Assembly: GCA_025656455.1 (NCBI GenBank)
Contig: JAHXHS010000013.1
Coordinates: forward strand, 47,234-111,233
DNA length: 64,000 nt
DNA from: Candidatus Thiodiazotropha sp. (ex Epidulcina cf. delphinae)
GTDB taxonomy: Bacteria; Pseudomonadota; Gammaproteobacteria; Chromatiales; Chromatiaceae
Direction: 5' to 3'
Position 1 is the stretch's first letter. Each line of letters starts with the position of its first letter. The translations under genes and the position numbers were made by a program. Below, in pieces: positions 35,851-44,615 of the stretch. The notes beneath the pieces were generated by a model that had not been told where the DNA came from, ran no database searches, and saw only the letters and a list, made by a program, of their open reading frames with translations.

Positions 35851-37113
35851 ATGACAACCGACTACAGAGGCAGAACTGACGTGTCACCCAAGCCATCCCT
35901 CGCTGATCGACAACACGCTTTGGAGTCCGCCTTCAAGCTGTTCAATCAGCTATCCGAAGAACTGACGGGCTCATACCAGCAACTGCAGACCCAGGTGTTG
36001 GAGTTAAGCCAGGAACTGGCGGCGGCGCGGAGTGAACGGATGGTGCAGTTGGCCGAGAAGGAGCGTCTGGCGGATCGGCTGGAGAGACTGCTTGAGACCC
36101 TGCCGGCCGCGGTCATCGTACTGGATGGCGAGGAGCGGATCAGGGAGTTCAACCCGGCCGCCGAGCAACTTCTGGGGAGATTGGAGGAGCTGGATCATTG
36201 GCCGGACGTGGTGCGTCACAGGGCATTGACCAGTGCGGTGAGCGGTAATGAACTCAAGCTGCGCAACGGCCATTTGCTCACCCTCTCATCCAGCCGATTG
36301 GAGCAGGTCCCGGGACGAATCCTGGTGTTGCTCGACGTGACTGAGACCCGGCGGCTGCAGGAGCGACTGAACCGCCGTGAGAGGCTCGCCGCGATGGGCG
36401 AGATGTCTGCGCAACTGGCGCATCAGATGCGCACGCCCCTGAGCACCGCCTTACTCTATGTCTCACATCTGGCCGGTGAGGATCTGCAGCCGCAAAAACG
36501 TAGGCAATTCACCGCCAAATTACGCAATCGCCTGCAACACATGGAGCGTCAAATTCATGACATCCTGATGTTCGCCCGTGGCGCGGATGCTGGTGAGGCA
36601 AGACTCTCCCTGAGCGCGTTGCTGAAGCGCTTCGCCGGCAGCATCGAGCAGGAGCTGCAGGCATCCCAGGTCAGGCTGTCGATCGATGACCGGAGCCGGG
36701 GACGGGCCGATATGATCGGCCGAGAGGATGCCCTGCAGGGTTTGCTTGCCAACCTGCTTGAAAACGCTATCCAGCAAGGTGCGAGCGAAGTCAGGATCAG
36801 GTTGCGGGTGACCTCTGAGATCGAACTGGATGTAGCCGATGACGGCAAAGGCATTCCCGGCGAGCTGCATCAACGCATCTTCGACCCCTTCTTCACCACC
36901 CGCAGCGGCGGCACCGGTCTGGGACTGGCCGTGGTGCAAAATCTGGTGCTCAGCCATGGCGGGGAGATTATCGTCGGTCATTCGGAAACAGGGGGCGCTC
37001 TGTTTCATCTGCGTTTTCCACGGGCTCTGCGAGGCGCTGAATTCAATGCTGAGATCAGCAGTGATCCGCGGGCCGCCACGGAACTGAGAGAAGCAACGAG
37101 GAGCCTGTCATGA
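35851..37113 (+). CDS. fleS: Flagellar sensor histidine kinase
   Basis: Soluble two-component kinase (FleS/FlrB) that phosphorylates FleR. The 420 residues hold an N-terminal coiled coil (about 15-75), a PAS domain (LLETLPAAVIVLDGEERIRE), the dimerisation helix with the phosphorylated His in AQLAHQMRTPLSTALL, and the ATP-binding domain with the N, G1 and G2 boxes (LLENAIQQGA, DVADDGKGIP, GGTGLGLAVVQ). No membrane helix is present, as expected. It overlaps fleR by four bases. A sequence resembling a sigma-54 site with nine-base spacing (TGGCATGTATAAGCG near 35778) lies upstream; the fit is poor. Confidence 0.93.
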   Translation: MTTDYRGRTDVSPKPSLADRQHALESAFKLFNQLSEELTGSYQQLQTQVLELSQELAAARSERMVQLAEKERLADRLERLLETLPAAVIVLDGEERIREFNPAAEQLLGRLEELDHWPDVVRHRALTSAVSGNELKLRNGHLLTLSSSRLEQVPGRILVLLDVTETRRLQERLNRRERLAAMGEMSAQLAHQMRTPLSTALLYVSHLAGEDLQPQKRRQFTAKLRNRLQHMERQIHDILMFARGADAGEARLSLSALLKRFAGSIEQELQASQVRLSIDDRSRGRADMIGREDALQGLLANLLENAIQQGASEVRIRLRVTSEIELDVADDGKGIPGELHQRIFDPFFTTRSGGTGLGLAVVQNLVLSHGGEIIVGHSETGGALFHLRFPRALRGAEFNAEISSDPRAATELREATRSLS

Positions 37114-38450
37114 GTCATGGGACGGTGCTGATTGTTGAAGACGACCCCGCATTACGGGAGGCCTTGAGTGACACCCTGGAGCTGGCCGGTTATCCGGTGC
37201 ATGCCGTTGAGGAAGGGGGCGCTGCCTTGACGATCCTGCAGCAGCAGTCGATTGGCATGGTGGTGAGCGATGTACAGATGCAGCCGATGGACGGACACAG
37301 CCTGCTGCGTGAAATCAGGAAACACTATCCCGATCTGCCGGTGTTGTTGATGACCGCCTATGGCAGCATCGAGAAGGCAGTGATGGCGATGCACGACGGT
37401 GCGGCCGACTATTTGGTCAAGCCCTTTGAGGCGGAGGTGCTGGTGAGCAAAGTCGCCGGCCACATACGCCCGGCCAGCGAAGAAACCCTGGACGGCCCTA
37501 TTGTGGAAGACCTGCGCAGCCGGGAGCTGCTTGAACTAGCGCGAAGGGTGGCTTCCAGCGACGCCACGGTGCTGTTGCATGGCGAGAGCGGTACCGGCAA
37601 GGAGGTCTTTGCCCGCTACATCCATCAACACTCTGCCCGGGCCGAGGGATCGTTCGTGGCCATCAATTGCGCCGCGATCCCTGAAAACATGCTGGAGGCG
37701 GTGCTGTTCGGTTATGAGAAGGGGGCTTTCACCGGGGCCTATCAGGCGACACCGGGAAAGTTCGAACAGGCCCAGGGCGGCACCCTGCTGTTGGATGAGA
37801 TATCCGAGATGAGCCTTGCCCTGCAAGCCAAGTTGCTGCGTGTGCTGCAGGAGCGGGAGTTGGAGCGCCTGGGGGGCCGGAAACTGATCGAACTCGATGT
37901 GCGGGTATTGGCCACCACCAATCGCAAGCTGCGCGAGGAGGTCTCGGCAGGGCGCTTTCGGGAAGATCTCTACTACCGGCTGAACGTCTTTCCCCTTGCC
38001 CTGCCGCCGCTACGTGAGCGTCAACGGGATATCCTGCCCCTGGCCCGCCATCTGTTACAACAGAATCTGCGCCCGGGGCAGGCATTGCCGGCATTCAGCA
38101 ATCAGGCGAAACAGTGTCTCCTGGCCCATCCCTGGCCGGGCAATGTGCGTGAACTGGACAATCTGATGCAGCGGGCATTGATCCTCAACGCAGGCGATAC
38201 GATCGAGGAGCAGGATCTCTGCTTCGAGAGCGCGGCATCCGAGCAGACCCATGAAGAGAGTCCTCAGCGCGCCAGTGCGGGGCGGCTCCCCGAAGACCTC
38301 CGTTCCGTGGAGGAGCAGATGATTCTGGATGCCCTGGAAGCGGGGCGCGGCAGCCGTAAAACGGTCGCCAGTCGGCTCGGCATCAGCGAGCGCACGCTGC
38401 GTTACAAGATCGCCCGCATGCGCGAGGCCGGCGTGGCCATCCCCGGCTGA
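37110..38450 (+). CDS. fleR: Flagellar response regulator, sigma-54 activator
   Basis: FleR/FlrC-type NtrC-family regulator that turns on class III flagellar genes when phosphorylated by FleS. The 446 residues have a receiver domain with EDD near the N terminus, acceptor Asp in VVSDVQMQPMDG and Lys in LVKPF; an AAA+ domain with Walker A GESGTGKE and GAFTGA; and a C-terminal helix-turn-helix (SRKTVASRLGISERTLRYKI). The ATG overlaps the fleS stop. A sigma-54 promoter directly downstream (38458-38472) is a likely target. Confidence 0.94.
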   Translation: MSHGTVLIVEDDPALREALSDTLELAGYPVHAVEEGGAALTILQQQSIGMVVSDVQMQPMDGHSLLREIRKHYPDLPVLLMTAYGSIEKAVMAMHDGAADYLVKPFEAEVLVSKVAGHIRPASEETLDGPIVEDLRSRELLELARRVASSDATVLLHGESGTGKEVFARYIHQHSARAEGSFVAINCAAIPENMLEAVLFGYEKGAFTGAYQATPGKFEQAQGGTLLLDEISEMSLALQAKLLRVLQERELERLGGRKLIELDVRVLATTNRKLREEVSAGRFREDLYYRLNVFPLALPPLRERQRDILPLARHLLQQNLRPGQALPAFSNQAKQCLLAHPWPGNVRELDNLMQRALILNAGDTIEEQDLCFESAASEQTHEESPQRASAGRLPEDLRSVEEQMILDALEAGRGSRKTVASRLGISERTLRYKIARMREAGVAIPG

Positions 38451-38457
38451 GGCGAGA

Positions 38458-38472
38458 TGGTACGAATTCTGC
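38458..38472 (+). promoter_or_regulatory. Sigma-54 promoter of the fliE operon
   Basis: TGGTACGAATTCTGC has GG and GC with exactly ten bases between them, matching the -24/-12 consensus TGGYACG-N4-YTGC. It sits between fleR and fliE, about 40 bp before the fliE start, placing transcription start near 38484. FleR (or FleQ) would be the activator. Confidence 0.75.
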
Positions 38473-38511
38473 GTAGGCAATAGTAGCTGAATGTGAAACG
38501 GGGAGCGGAGT

Positions 38512-38832
38512 ATGAACAACAGTATGAATATCGACCAGGTTCTGGCGCAGATGCGGGTGATGTCGGCCCAGGCCGCTCACAAGTCGACTGAGTCTCCGGA
38601 GAGCGACAGTGCGGATTTTTCCGATCTCCTGAAGCAGTCGATCGATCACGTCAATTCCGCCCAGCAGGAGGCCGGCGCCCTGCGCACAGCCTTTGAAAGC
38701 GGGCAGGGTGATATGGATCTGGCGCAAGTGATGATCGCCGCGCAGAAGTCCAGCCTCTCCTTCGAGGCCATGGTGCAGGTGCGCAACAAGCTCATCGAGG
38801 CGTACAAAGACGTGATGAACATGCCTATCTAA
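38512..38832 (+). CDS. fliE: Flagellar hook-basal body protein FliE
   Basis: Joins the MS ring to the rod. The 106-residue protein has the typical Ser/Asp-rich N half and the conserved C-terminal helices (FSDLLKQSIDHVNSAQQEAG and LAQVMIAAQKSSLSFEAMVQ, ending NKLIEAYKDVMNMPI). It is the first gene of the fliEFGHIJ operon, just after the sigma-54 promoter. fliF follows after 19 bp. Confidence 0.95.
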   Translation: MNNSMNIDQVLAQMRVMSAQAAHKSTESPESDSADFSDLLKQSIDHVNSAQQEAGALRTAFESGQGDMDLAQVMIAAQKSSLSFEAMVQVRNKLIEAYKDVMNMPI

Positions 38833-38851
38833 CTGACTAAGAAGACGAATC

Positions 38852-40534
38852 ATGGCTACGCCAACAACCGAACATACGACAAACGAGCTCCAGGTGGGGC
38901 ACCGTCTTCAGGATAACCCCTTCATTCGTCAGATCGCCGTGATGGTGGGTATCGCTGCCAGCGTCGCATTGGGCGTGGCGGTGGTGCTATGGACGCAAAA
39001 GCCGAGTTACAGTCCGCTGTTCGGCAATCTGTCGCACAAGGATGCGGTGGAGATCGCTCAGGCGCTGCAGCAGGCGGGGATCGCGTATGAGATCGATCAA
39101 AGCAACGGTATCGTGATGGTGCCCAGCTCAAGCCTACAAGAGGCGCGGATGAACCTTGCCGGCCAGGGCTTGCCGCAGTCGGGCTCCACCGGTTTCGAGT
39201 TGATGCAGGAGGATAGCGGTTTCTCTACCAGCCGGTTGGTAGAGTCGGCCCGCTATCAGCGTGCCATCGAAGGCGAGCTGGCCCGCTCGATCATGACCCT
39301 GGCCAGCGTCGAGTCAGCCAGGGTCCATCTGGCCACGCCCAAGCAATCGGTCTTTATCCGCAAGCGCAAGTTCCCCAGCGCTTCGGTGGTGGTGAAACTC
39401 TACTCCGGACGCCACCTGGAGAAAGGTCAGGTCGAAGCGATCACCCATCTGGTAGCCTCCAGCGTGCCGGAGCTGGAGGCCTCCAAGGTGACAGTGGTGG
39501 ACCAGAAGGGGCGGTTGCTGAATAGCAAGGAGGACTCCCGGGAGATGGGCTTGACCACCAGCCAGTTCGAATATACCCGGGAGCTGGAAAGTCATTATAA
39601 ACAACGTATCGAGGATATCCTGGCGCCGGTGATCGGACGTGAAAACCTGCGCGCCGAAGTGACGGCGGATGTGGATTTCACCTATGTGGAACAGACCCAG
39701 GAGTATTTCAATCCCGATGCCACCGCGTTGCGTTCTGAGCAGATCAATGAACAGCGTTCGTTGTTGAGCGAGGTCCAGGGTGTGCCGGGTGCATTGACCA
39801 ATCAGCCTCCCGCCGCGGCGACCGCGCCTCAGACGGCCGGAGGCGGGGGCGTGGGCGAGCCTGGCGGCGCGCCTGTGAATACCAGCAAGCGATCGACCCG
39901 TAACTTTGAGTTGGACAAGACCATCAGTCACACCCGCTTACCCAGTAGCCGGCTGCGTCGGCTTTCCGTCGCGGTGGTGGTCAACGATCGTTTCCAGACG
40001 GCTGAGGATGGGCAGGTAGAGGCGACGGAACGCAGCGCCGAGGAGATCACCCGGATCGCCAATCTGGTCAGGGAAGCGGTTGGTTTCGATCAGCAGCGGG
40101 GTGACCGAGTGCAGGTGATCAATGAGGCCTTCTTCATCCCCGAGCCGCCGCAGCCACTGCCGGAAATAGCGATGTGGGAGGAGGCTTGGTTCTGGGATCT
40201 GGTGCGCCAAGTGGGTGGCGTTCTGTTGTTCCTGCTACTAATCTTTGGAGTATTGAAGCCGACCATGACCCGCTTGATACGGCAGGCCGCGGAGGCCCGC
40301 AGGGCGAGTGAAATGGCTGCCGCCGCTGGACCATCCGGCGTTATCGCGGGTGGCGCCGAAGGCGGTGTCGGGGCGGCGCAGATGGGGGCCATGGGCGCGG
40401 ATGACGCATCCCTCCATCTCCCGGGGCCGCGCACTTATGAGAAGACCCTGGATGCGGCGCGTACTATGATCGAGGAAGACCCCAAGCGGGTCGCCCAGGT
40501 CGTGAGAAAGTGGATCGCAGAAGATGGCAAATAG
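38852..40534 (+). CDS. fliF: Flagellar MS-ring protein FliF
   Basis: Forms the ring in the inner membrane around the export gate. The 560 residues have two membrane helices: near residues 28-48 (IAVMVGIAASVALGVAVVLW) and about 452-470 (GGVLLFLLLIFGVL). The large periplasmic domain between them holds the ring-building motifs (PLFGNLSHKDAVEIAQAL and ARVHLATPKQSVFIRK). A Gly/Pro/Ala-rich segment near 320-345 is typical. The C terminus (RTMIEEDPKRVAQVVRKWI) binds FliG. It overlaps fliG by 11 bp. Confidence 0.96.
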   Translation: MATPTTEHTTNELQVGHRLQDNPFIRQIAVMVGIAASVALGVAVVLWTQKPSYSPLFGNLSHKDAVEIAQALQQAGIAYEIDQSNGIVMVPSSSLQEARMNLAGQGLPQSGSTGFELMQEDSGFSTSRLVESARYQRAIEGELARSIMTLASVESARVHLATPKQSVFIRKRKFPSASVVVKLYSGRHLEKGQVEAITHLVASSVPELEASKVTVVDQKGRLLNSKEDSREMGLTTSQFEYTRELESHYKQRIEDILAPVIGRENLRAEVTADVDFTYVEQTQEYFNPDATALRSEQINEQRSLLSEVQGVPGALTNQPPAAATAPQTAGGGGVGEPGGAPVNTSKRSTRNFELDKTISHTRLPSSRLRRLSVAVVVNDRFQTAEDGQVEATERSAEEITRIANLVREAVGFDQQRGDRVQVINEAFFIPEPPQPLPEIAMWEEAWFWDLVRQVGGVLLFLLLIFGVLKPTMTRLIRQAAEARRASEMAAAAGPSGVIAGGAEGGVGAAQMGAMGADDASLHLPGPRTYEKTLDAARTMIEEDPKRVAQVVRKWIAEDGK

Positions 40535-41576
40535 TCAACTTTCCTCCAAGACCGAACAGGCCTCATCGGAAGCCGTGTCGCTTGCCAAGATCGGCGGCGT
40601 GAAACGGTCCGCCATCCTGCTGCTCGCCCTGGGCGAACAGGATGCGGCAGAACTGCTGCGCCACATGGGTCCGAAAGAGGTGCAGGATGTGGGTCTGGCG
40701 ATGGCCTCCCTGACCGACGTCACCACTGACCAGATGGAGGCGGTGATGCGTCACTTCGTCTCCACCCTGGAAAACCAGACGGCCCTGGGTTTGGGCTCCG
40801 ACGAATATATTCGCAACATGTTGACCAACGCCCTCGGCGAAGACAAGGCGGGCGGCGTCATCGACCGCATCCTGCTGGGGCGAAACAGCAAGGGACTGGA
40901 GCAATTGAAATGGATGGACCCCCGCGCTATCGCTGAACTGATTCGCCTGGAGCACCCGCAAATCATCGCTATCGTGCTCTCCTTCCTTGAGTCCGACCAG
41001 GCGGCCCAGGTCGTCAGCCAGTTTCCGGATCGGGTGCGCACCGACGTGATCATGCGCATCGCCACCCTGGACGGCATCCAGCCAGCCGCCCTGCAAGAGC
41101 TGGATGAGATCCTGGAGAAGCAGTTCTCCGGCGCCACGAATGTGAAATCCTCCACCCTGGGCGGGGTCAAGAGCGCTGCCGAGATACTCAATATGCTGGA
41201 TGGCGCCGTCGAGAGTAAGCTGATGGATGAGATCATCGAGGTCGATGGCGATCTCGGGCAGGAGCTGCAGGACAACATGTTCGTCTTCGAAAACCTCATC
41301 GATGTGGACGATCGCGGTATCCAGACCCTGCTCCGTGAAGTCAGCACCGAGCAGTTGCTGTTGGCCCTGCGCGGCGCCGACGAAGCCCTGAAGGAGAAGA
41401 TCTTCAAGAATATGTCCAAGCGTGCGGCTGAAATGTTGAAAGACGATCTGGAGGCGGCTGCCCCAGCCAAGCTCAGCGATGTAGAAGCGTCGCAGAAGGA
41501 GATCCTGCAGGTAGCGCGCCGTCTGGCCGAAGCTGGCGAAATCATGCTCGGAGGTGGCGGCGATGAGTTCATCTAA
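40524..41576 (+). CDS. fliG: Flagellar motor switch protein FliG
   Basis: Couples the stator to the rotor and sets rotation direction. The 350 residues show the N domain (KRSAILLLALGEQDAAELLR), the EHPQ motif of the middle domain (IRLEHPQIIAIVLSFL) and the C-terminal domain with the charged torque helix (LLALRGADEALKEKIFKNMS). Length is slightly above the usual 330-340 because of a longer N terminus. It overlaps fliF upstream and fliH downstream. Confidence 0.96.
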   Translation: MANSQLSSKTEQASSEAVSLAKIGGVKRSAILLLALGEQDAAELLRHMGPKEVQDVGLAMASLTDVTTDQMEAVMRHFVSTLENQTALGLGSDEYIRNMLTNALGEDKAGGVIDRILLGRNSKGLEQLKWMDPRAIAELIRLEHPQIIAIVLSFLESDQAAQVVSQFPDRVRTDVIMRIATLDGIQPAALQELDEILEKQFSGATNVKSSTLGGVKSAAEILNMLDGAVESKLMDEIIEVDGDLGQELQDNMFVFENLIDVDDRGIQTLLREVSTEQLLLALRGADEALKEKIFKNMSKRAAEMLKDDLEAAAPAKLSDVEASQKEILQVARRLAEAGEIMLGGGGDEFI

Positions 41577-42237
41577 GCCAGTGGACGATCCCGACAGGGA
41601 GGAGGTCAGACAGTGGCTGCCGCCTCAAATGGGAGGGAACAAGTTGACGTCCCAACGCATGCTCCACCCGCCGCCCACGGCGGCGGAGCTGGAAACGCTA
41701 CAACAGCAGGCCTATAAAGAGGGGTTTGAGAAAGGCAAACAGAAGGGGTTCGAGTACGGTCACAAGGAGGGACTCACCCAAGCTCAACGGGATCTGCAAC
41801 ACTACACCACCCAACTGGACAAGCTGCTATCGAGCTTTGAGCACCCGCTGCGCAATCTCGACAATCAGGTGGAAAAGGAGCTCCTGGCGCTGGTCATCGC
41901 CATCGTCAAACAACTGGTGCGCCGTGAGGTGAAGAGCGACCCCAACCTGATCATCGGGGTGGTGCGCGAAGCCCTCTCGGTGCTGCCTGTCTCTTCGCGT
42001 AACGTGCGTCTGCTGCTGCATCCCGAGGATGCGGAACTGATTCGCTCCGTGTATGCCCTGGATGAGACCGAGGTCGGGTGGAACCTGATCGAGGATCCGG
42101 TGATCAATCGCGGTGGTTGTAAGGTGGTGACGGATACCTCTCAGATCGACGGCACCCTGGAGTCCCGCCTGGCCAGTCTGATCGCGCCCCTGCTGTCCGG
42201 CGCCCGGGCCATTGACGATCAGGTGGATCAAGAGTAA
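41563..42237 (+). CDS. fliH: Flagellar export regulator FliH
   Basis: Peripheral partner that holds and restrains the FliI ATPase. The ATG at 41563 is preferred over the GTG at 41554 because GGAGG lies eight bases before it. The 224 residues contain the GxxxG-like run (AYKEGFEKGKQKGFEYGHKE) typical of FliH, a helical middle and the C-terminal domain (LALVIAIVKQLVRREVKSDP). It overlaps the fliG 3' end by 14 bp. Confidence 0.93.
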   Translation: MSSSKPVDDPDREEVRQWLPPQMGGNKLTSQRMLHPPPTAAELETLQQQAYKEGFEKGKQKGFEYGHKEGLTQAQRDLQHYTTQLDKLLSSFEHPLRNLDNQVEKELLALVIAIVKQLVRREVKSDPNLIIGVVREALSVLPVSSRNVRLLLHPEDAELIRSVYALDETEVGWNLIEDPVINRGGCKVVTDTSQIDGTLESRLASLIAPLLSGARAIDDQVDQE

Positions 42238-42243
42238 CGCGTA

Positions 42244-43656
42244 ATGAGCATCCCCTCCCTGGATTCAGAAAAGCACAGCCATTTGGCGGAAAGGCTCCGC
42301 CAGTATCGGGATCGTCTGAGTGATGACCGTGGATTAGTGGTTGAGGGCCGATTGACCCGCATGGTAGGCCTGACCCTCGAAGCCATCGGCTGCCGTGCTG
42401 TGATTGGCGGTCAATGCGATGTGGTCAGCAGTAACGGCACCCATATCGAGGCCGAGGTGGTCGGCTTCGGTGAAGACAGTCTCTATCTGATGCCCACCGG
42501 TGATATTCGAGGCTTGGAGCAGGGGGCGCGGGTCATTCCCACCGGACGGGTCTGTGAGGCGGTGGTGGGAGAGCACTTGCTCGGGCGTGTCATCGATGGC
42601 GCGGGCAAGCCGCTGGACGGTCTTGGCGCCATCCATCATGACGAACGTCGTCCATTGACCGGCACCACCTTCAATCCTTTGGCGCGCACACCGATCCGCG
42701 AACCCCTGGATGTGGGCGTCCGCGCGATCAATGCCTTGTTGAGTGTCGGGCGCGGCCAGCGTCTCGGCCTGTTCGCTGGCTCCGGCGTCGGCAAGAGTGT
42801 GCTGCTCGGGATGATGACCCGTTACACCAATGCGGACGTTACCGTGGTCGGCTTGATCGGTGAGCGTGGCCGAGAGGTGAAGGAGTTCGTCGAAAACATC
42901 CTTGGCAAGGAGGGGCTCAAGCGGGCCGTGGTGGTGGCGGTGCCGGCGGATAATCCGCCGCTGCGGCGCATGCACGGCGCGATGCTGGCCACCAGTATCG
43001 CCGAGAACTTCCGCGAACAGGGTAAACACGTCCTACTGCTGATGGATTCATTGACCCGGTTTGCCCAGGCGCAGCGAGAGATCGCCCTGGCCATCCATGA
43101 ACCACCGGCCACCAAGGGCTATCCGCCGTCGGTATTCGCCAAAATGCCGCAGTTGGTGGAGCGGGCCGGGAACGGTGACAAGGGGGGGGGCTCGATCACG
43201 GCCTTCTACACCGTGCTGACCGAGGGGGATGATCAGAACGACCCCATCGCAGACGCAGCCCGGGCGATCCTTGACGGACATATCGTGCTATCCCGCCGGT
43301 TGGCCGAAGCAGGGCACTATCCGGCCGTCGATATCGAGGCCTCCATCAGTCGCGCAATGAACGATGTCACCAGTTACAGCCATCAGGATGCAGCACGCTC
43401 CTTTAAGCATCTATACTCTATCTATCAGCAGAACCGCGACCTGATCAGCGTAGGCGCTTATGAACCGGGCAGCGATGAGCAGATCGATATAGCGATCTCC
43501 GCAATGCCCGCCTTGAGCCGCTTTCTACGCCAGGACATGCATACCCCGGTCACTTTGGCGCAGAGTCAGGAAGATCTCGAGGCCCTGTTTCCGGCAGAGA
43601 GCGAAAACGAAGTTGAAATGCCGGAGGGGCTCAACCTGCCCCAGCAACTCAACTGA
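42244..43656 (+). CDS. fliI: Flagellar export ATPase FliI
   Basis: F1-type ATPase that feeds the flagellar type III export gate. The 470 residues have Walker [16 protein letters not shown], the family sequence [14 protein letters not shown], Walker [19 protein letters not shown] and the C-terminal helical domain. Nothing is missing. It starts 6 bp after fliH and is followed by fliJ after 18 bp. Confidence 0.97.
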   Translation: MSIPSLDSEKHSHLAERLRQYRDRLSDDRGLVVEGRLTRMVGLTLEAIGCRAVIGGQCDVVSSNGTHIEAEVVGFGEDSLYLMPTGDIRGLEQGARVIPTGRVCEAVVGEHLLGRVIDGAGKPLDGLGAIHHDERRPLTGTTFNPLARTPIREPLDVGVRAINALLSVGRGQRLGLFAGSGVGKSVLLGMMTRYTNADVTVVGLIGERGREVKEFVENILGKEGLKRAVVVAVPADNPPLRRMHGAMLATSIAENFREQGKHVLLLMDSLTRFAQAQREIALAIHEPPATKGYPPSVFAKMPQLVERAGNGDKGGGSITAFYTVLTEGDDQNDPIADAARAILDGHIVLSRRLAEAGHYPAVDIEASISRAMNDVTSYSHQDAARSFKHLYSIYQQNRDLISVGAYEPGSDEQIDIAISAMPALSRFLRQDMHTPVTLAQSQEDLEALFPAESENEVEMPEGLNLPQQLN

Positions 43657-43674
43657 TAACCGGGATAACAAAAC

Positions 43675-44103
43675 ATGTCGCCGACAAAAAGACTCAGACC
43701 GGTACAACGTGTCGCCCACTCGAAGGAGCAAACCGCAGCGCGCAACATGGGAGAGGCGCGTAAACATCTAGAGCAGGAAGAGGCGAAACTGCTGCAACTG
43801 AAACGCTACCATCAGGAGTACCTGGAGCGCTTTCAACAGATGGCCAAGGAGGGCATCGGCAGCAATCAGCTCCAAGAGTATCGCACCTTTCTCGCCAAGT
43901 TGGATGAAGCCATTCAACAACAGCAAGATGTGGTGGCCGCCAGCATGGTCAGTCACAGCAGCAGCAAGAACAACTGGAAACAGAAGCACACCCGCACCCA
44001 GGCCTTGAACAAAGTCGTAGACCGGTATCGCCGACAAGAGATCCAGAGCGCCGATCGCCGGGAACAGAAAGAGAGCGACGAGCACAATCAACGGGGTAAA
44101 TAG
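43675..44103 (+). CDS. fliJ: Flagellar chaperone FliJ
   Basis: A 142-residue, almost wholly helical protein rich in Gln, Lys and Glu, forming a two-stranded coiled coil (EARKHLEQEEAKLLQLKRYH and GSNQLQEYRTFLAKLDEAIQ). FliJ inserts into the FliI ring and binds FlhA and export chaperones. Sequence conservation in the family is low, but position right after fliI and length agree. It is the last gene of this flagellar operon. Confidence 0.92.
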   Translation: MSPTKRLRPVQRVAHSKEQTAARNMGEARKHLEQEEAKLLQLKRYHQEYLERFQQMAKEGIGSNQLQEYRTFLAKLDEAIQQQQDVVAASMVSHSSSKNNWKQKHTRTQALNKVVDRYRRQEIQSADRREQKESDEHNQRGK

Positions 44104-44150
44104 GACGGATATTTGCCCCGGCTCCGTGGATTTTATCCTGAGGTTTTTGA

Positions 44151-44615
44151 ATGCTTAGGTTGTTGATGCTCGTACTGATGCTGATTCCGCTCACCGTGGT
44201 CGAAGCGGATTCCCCGTCGTCTTATCCCTTTCAGCGGTTCGACCAGGCCCTGAAACAGAGCGCTGTCAGTGGCAAGCCGCTGTTCGTATACTTCGGCCGC
44301 TATGGTTGCGGCTATTGTGAAAAGACCAACAAGGAGGCCTTTTCCGACCCTGTGGTTCGCCGGACCTACACAGAGCACTATGAACTGGCCTATGTGGATG
44401 CCGAAAGCGGCCGTCGCTTGCGTTTGCCTAGCGGCGAACGCATCACCGAACGGGAACTCGGCGCCAGGTACAAGGCCTTCGTCACCCCGGTGTTCTCCTA
44501 TATGACGCTCGACGGAAAGCTCCTGGAACGGCTGGTCGGCGTGCAGGACAAACAGGGTCTGCTGGAGGCGGATGGCAAGATCCAGCACGCCCTAGGCAAG
44601 GCATCTGCCCGGTGA
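44151..44615 (+). CDS. Exported thioredoxin-like protein
   Basis: A 154-residue protein with a signal peptide (LRLLMLVLMLIPLTVVEA) and a thioredoxin fold of the thioredoxin_7/SoxW-like kind: PLFVYFGRYGCGYCEKTNKE has the redox pair CGYC, and the cis-Pro lies in FVTPVFSYM. It should act in the periplasm as a thiol reductase or oxidase. Its target is unknown. The gene overlaps the next one by four bases, so the pair probably works together. Confidence 0.8.
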   Translation: MLRLLMLVLMLIPLTVVEADSPSSYPFQRFDQALKQSAVSGKPLFVYFGRYGCGYCEKTNKEAFSDPVVRRTYTEHYELAYVDAESGRRLRLPSGERITERELGARYKAFVTPVFSYMTLDGKLLERLVGVQDKQGLLEADGKIQHALGKASAR

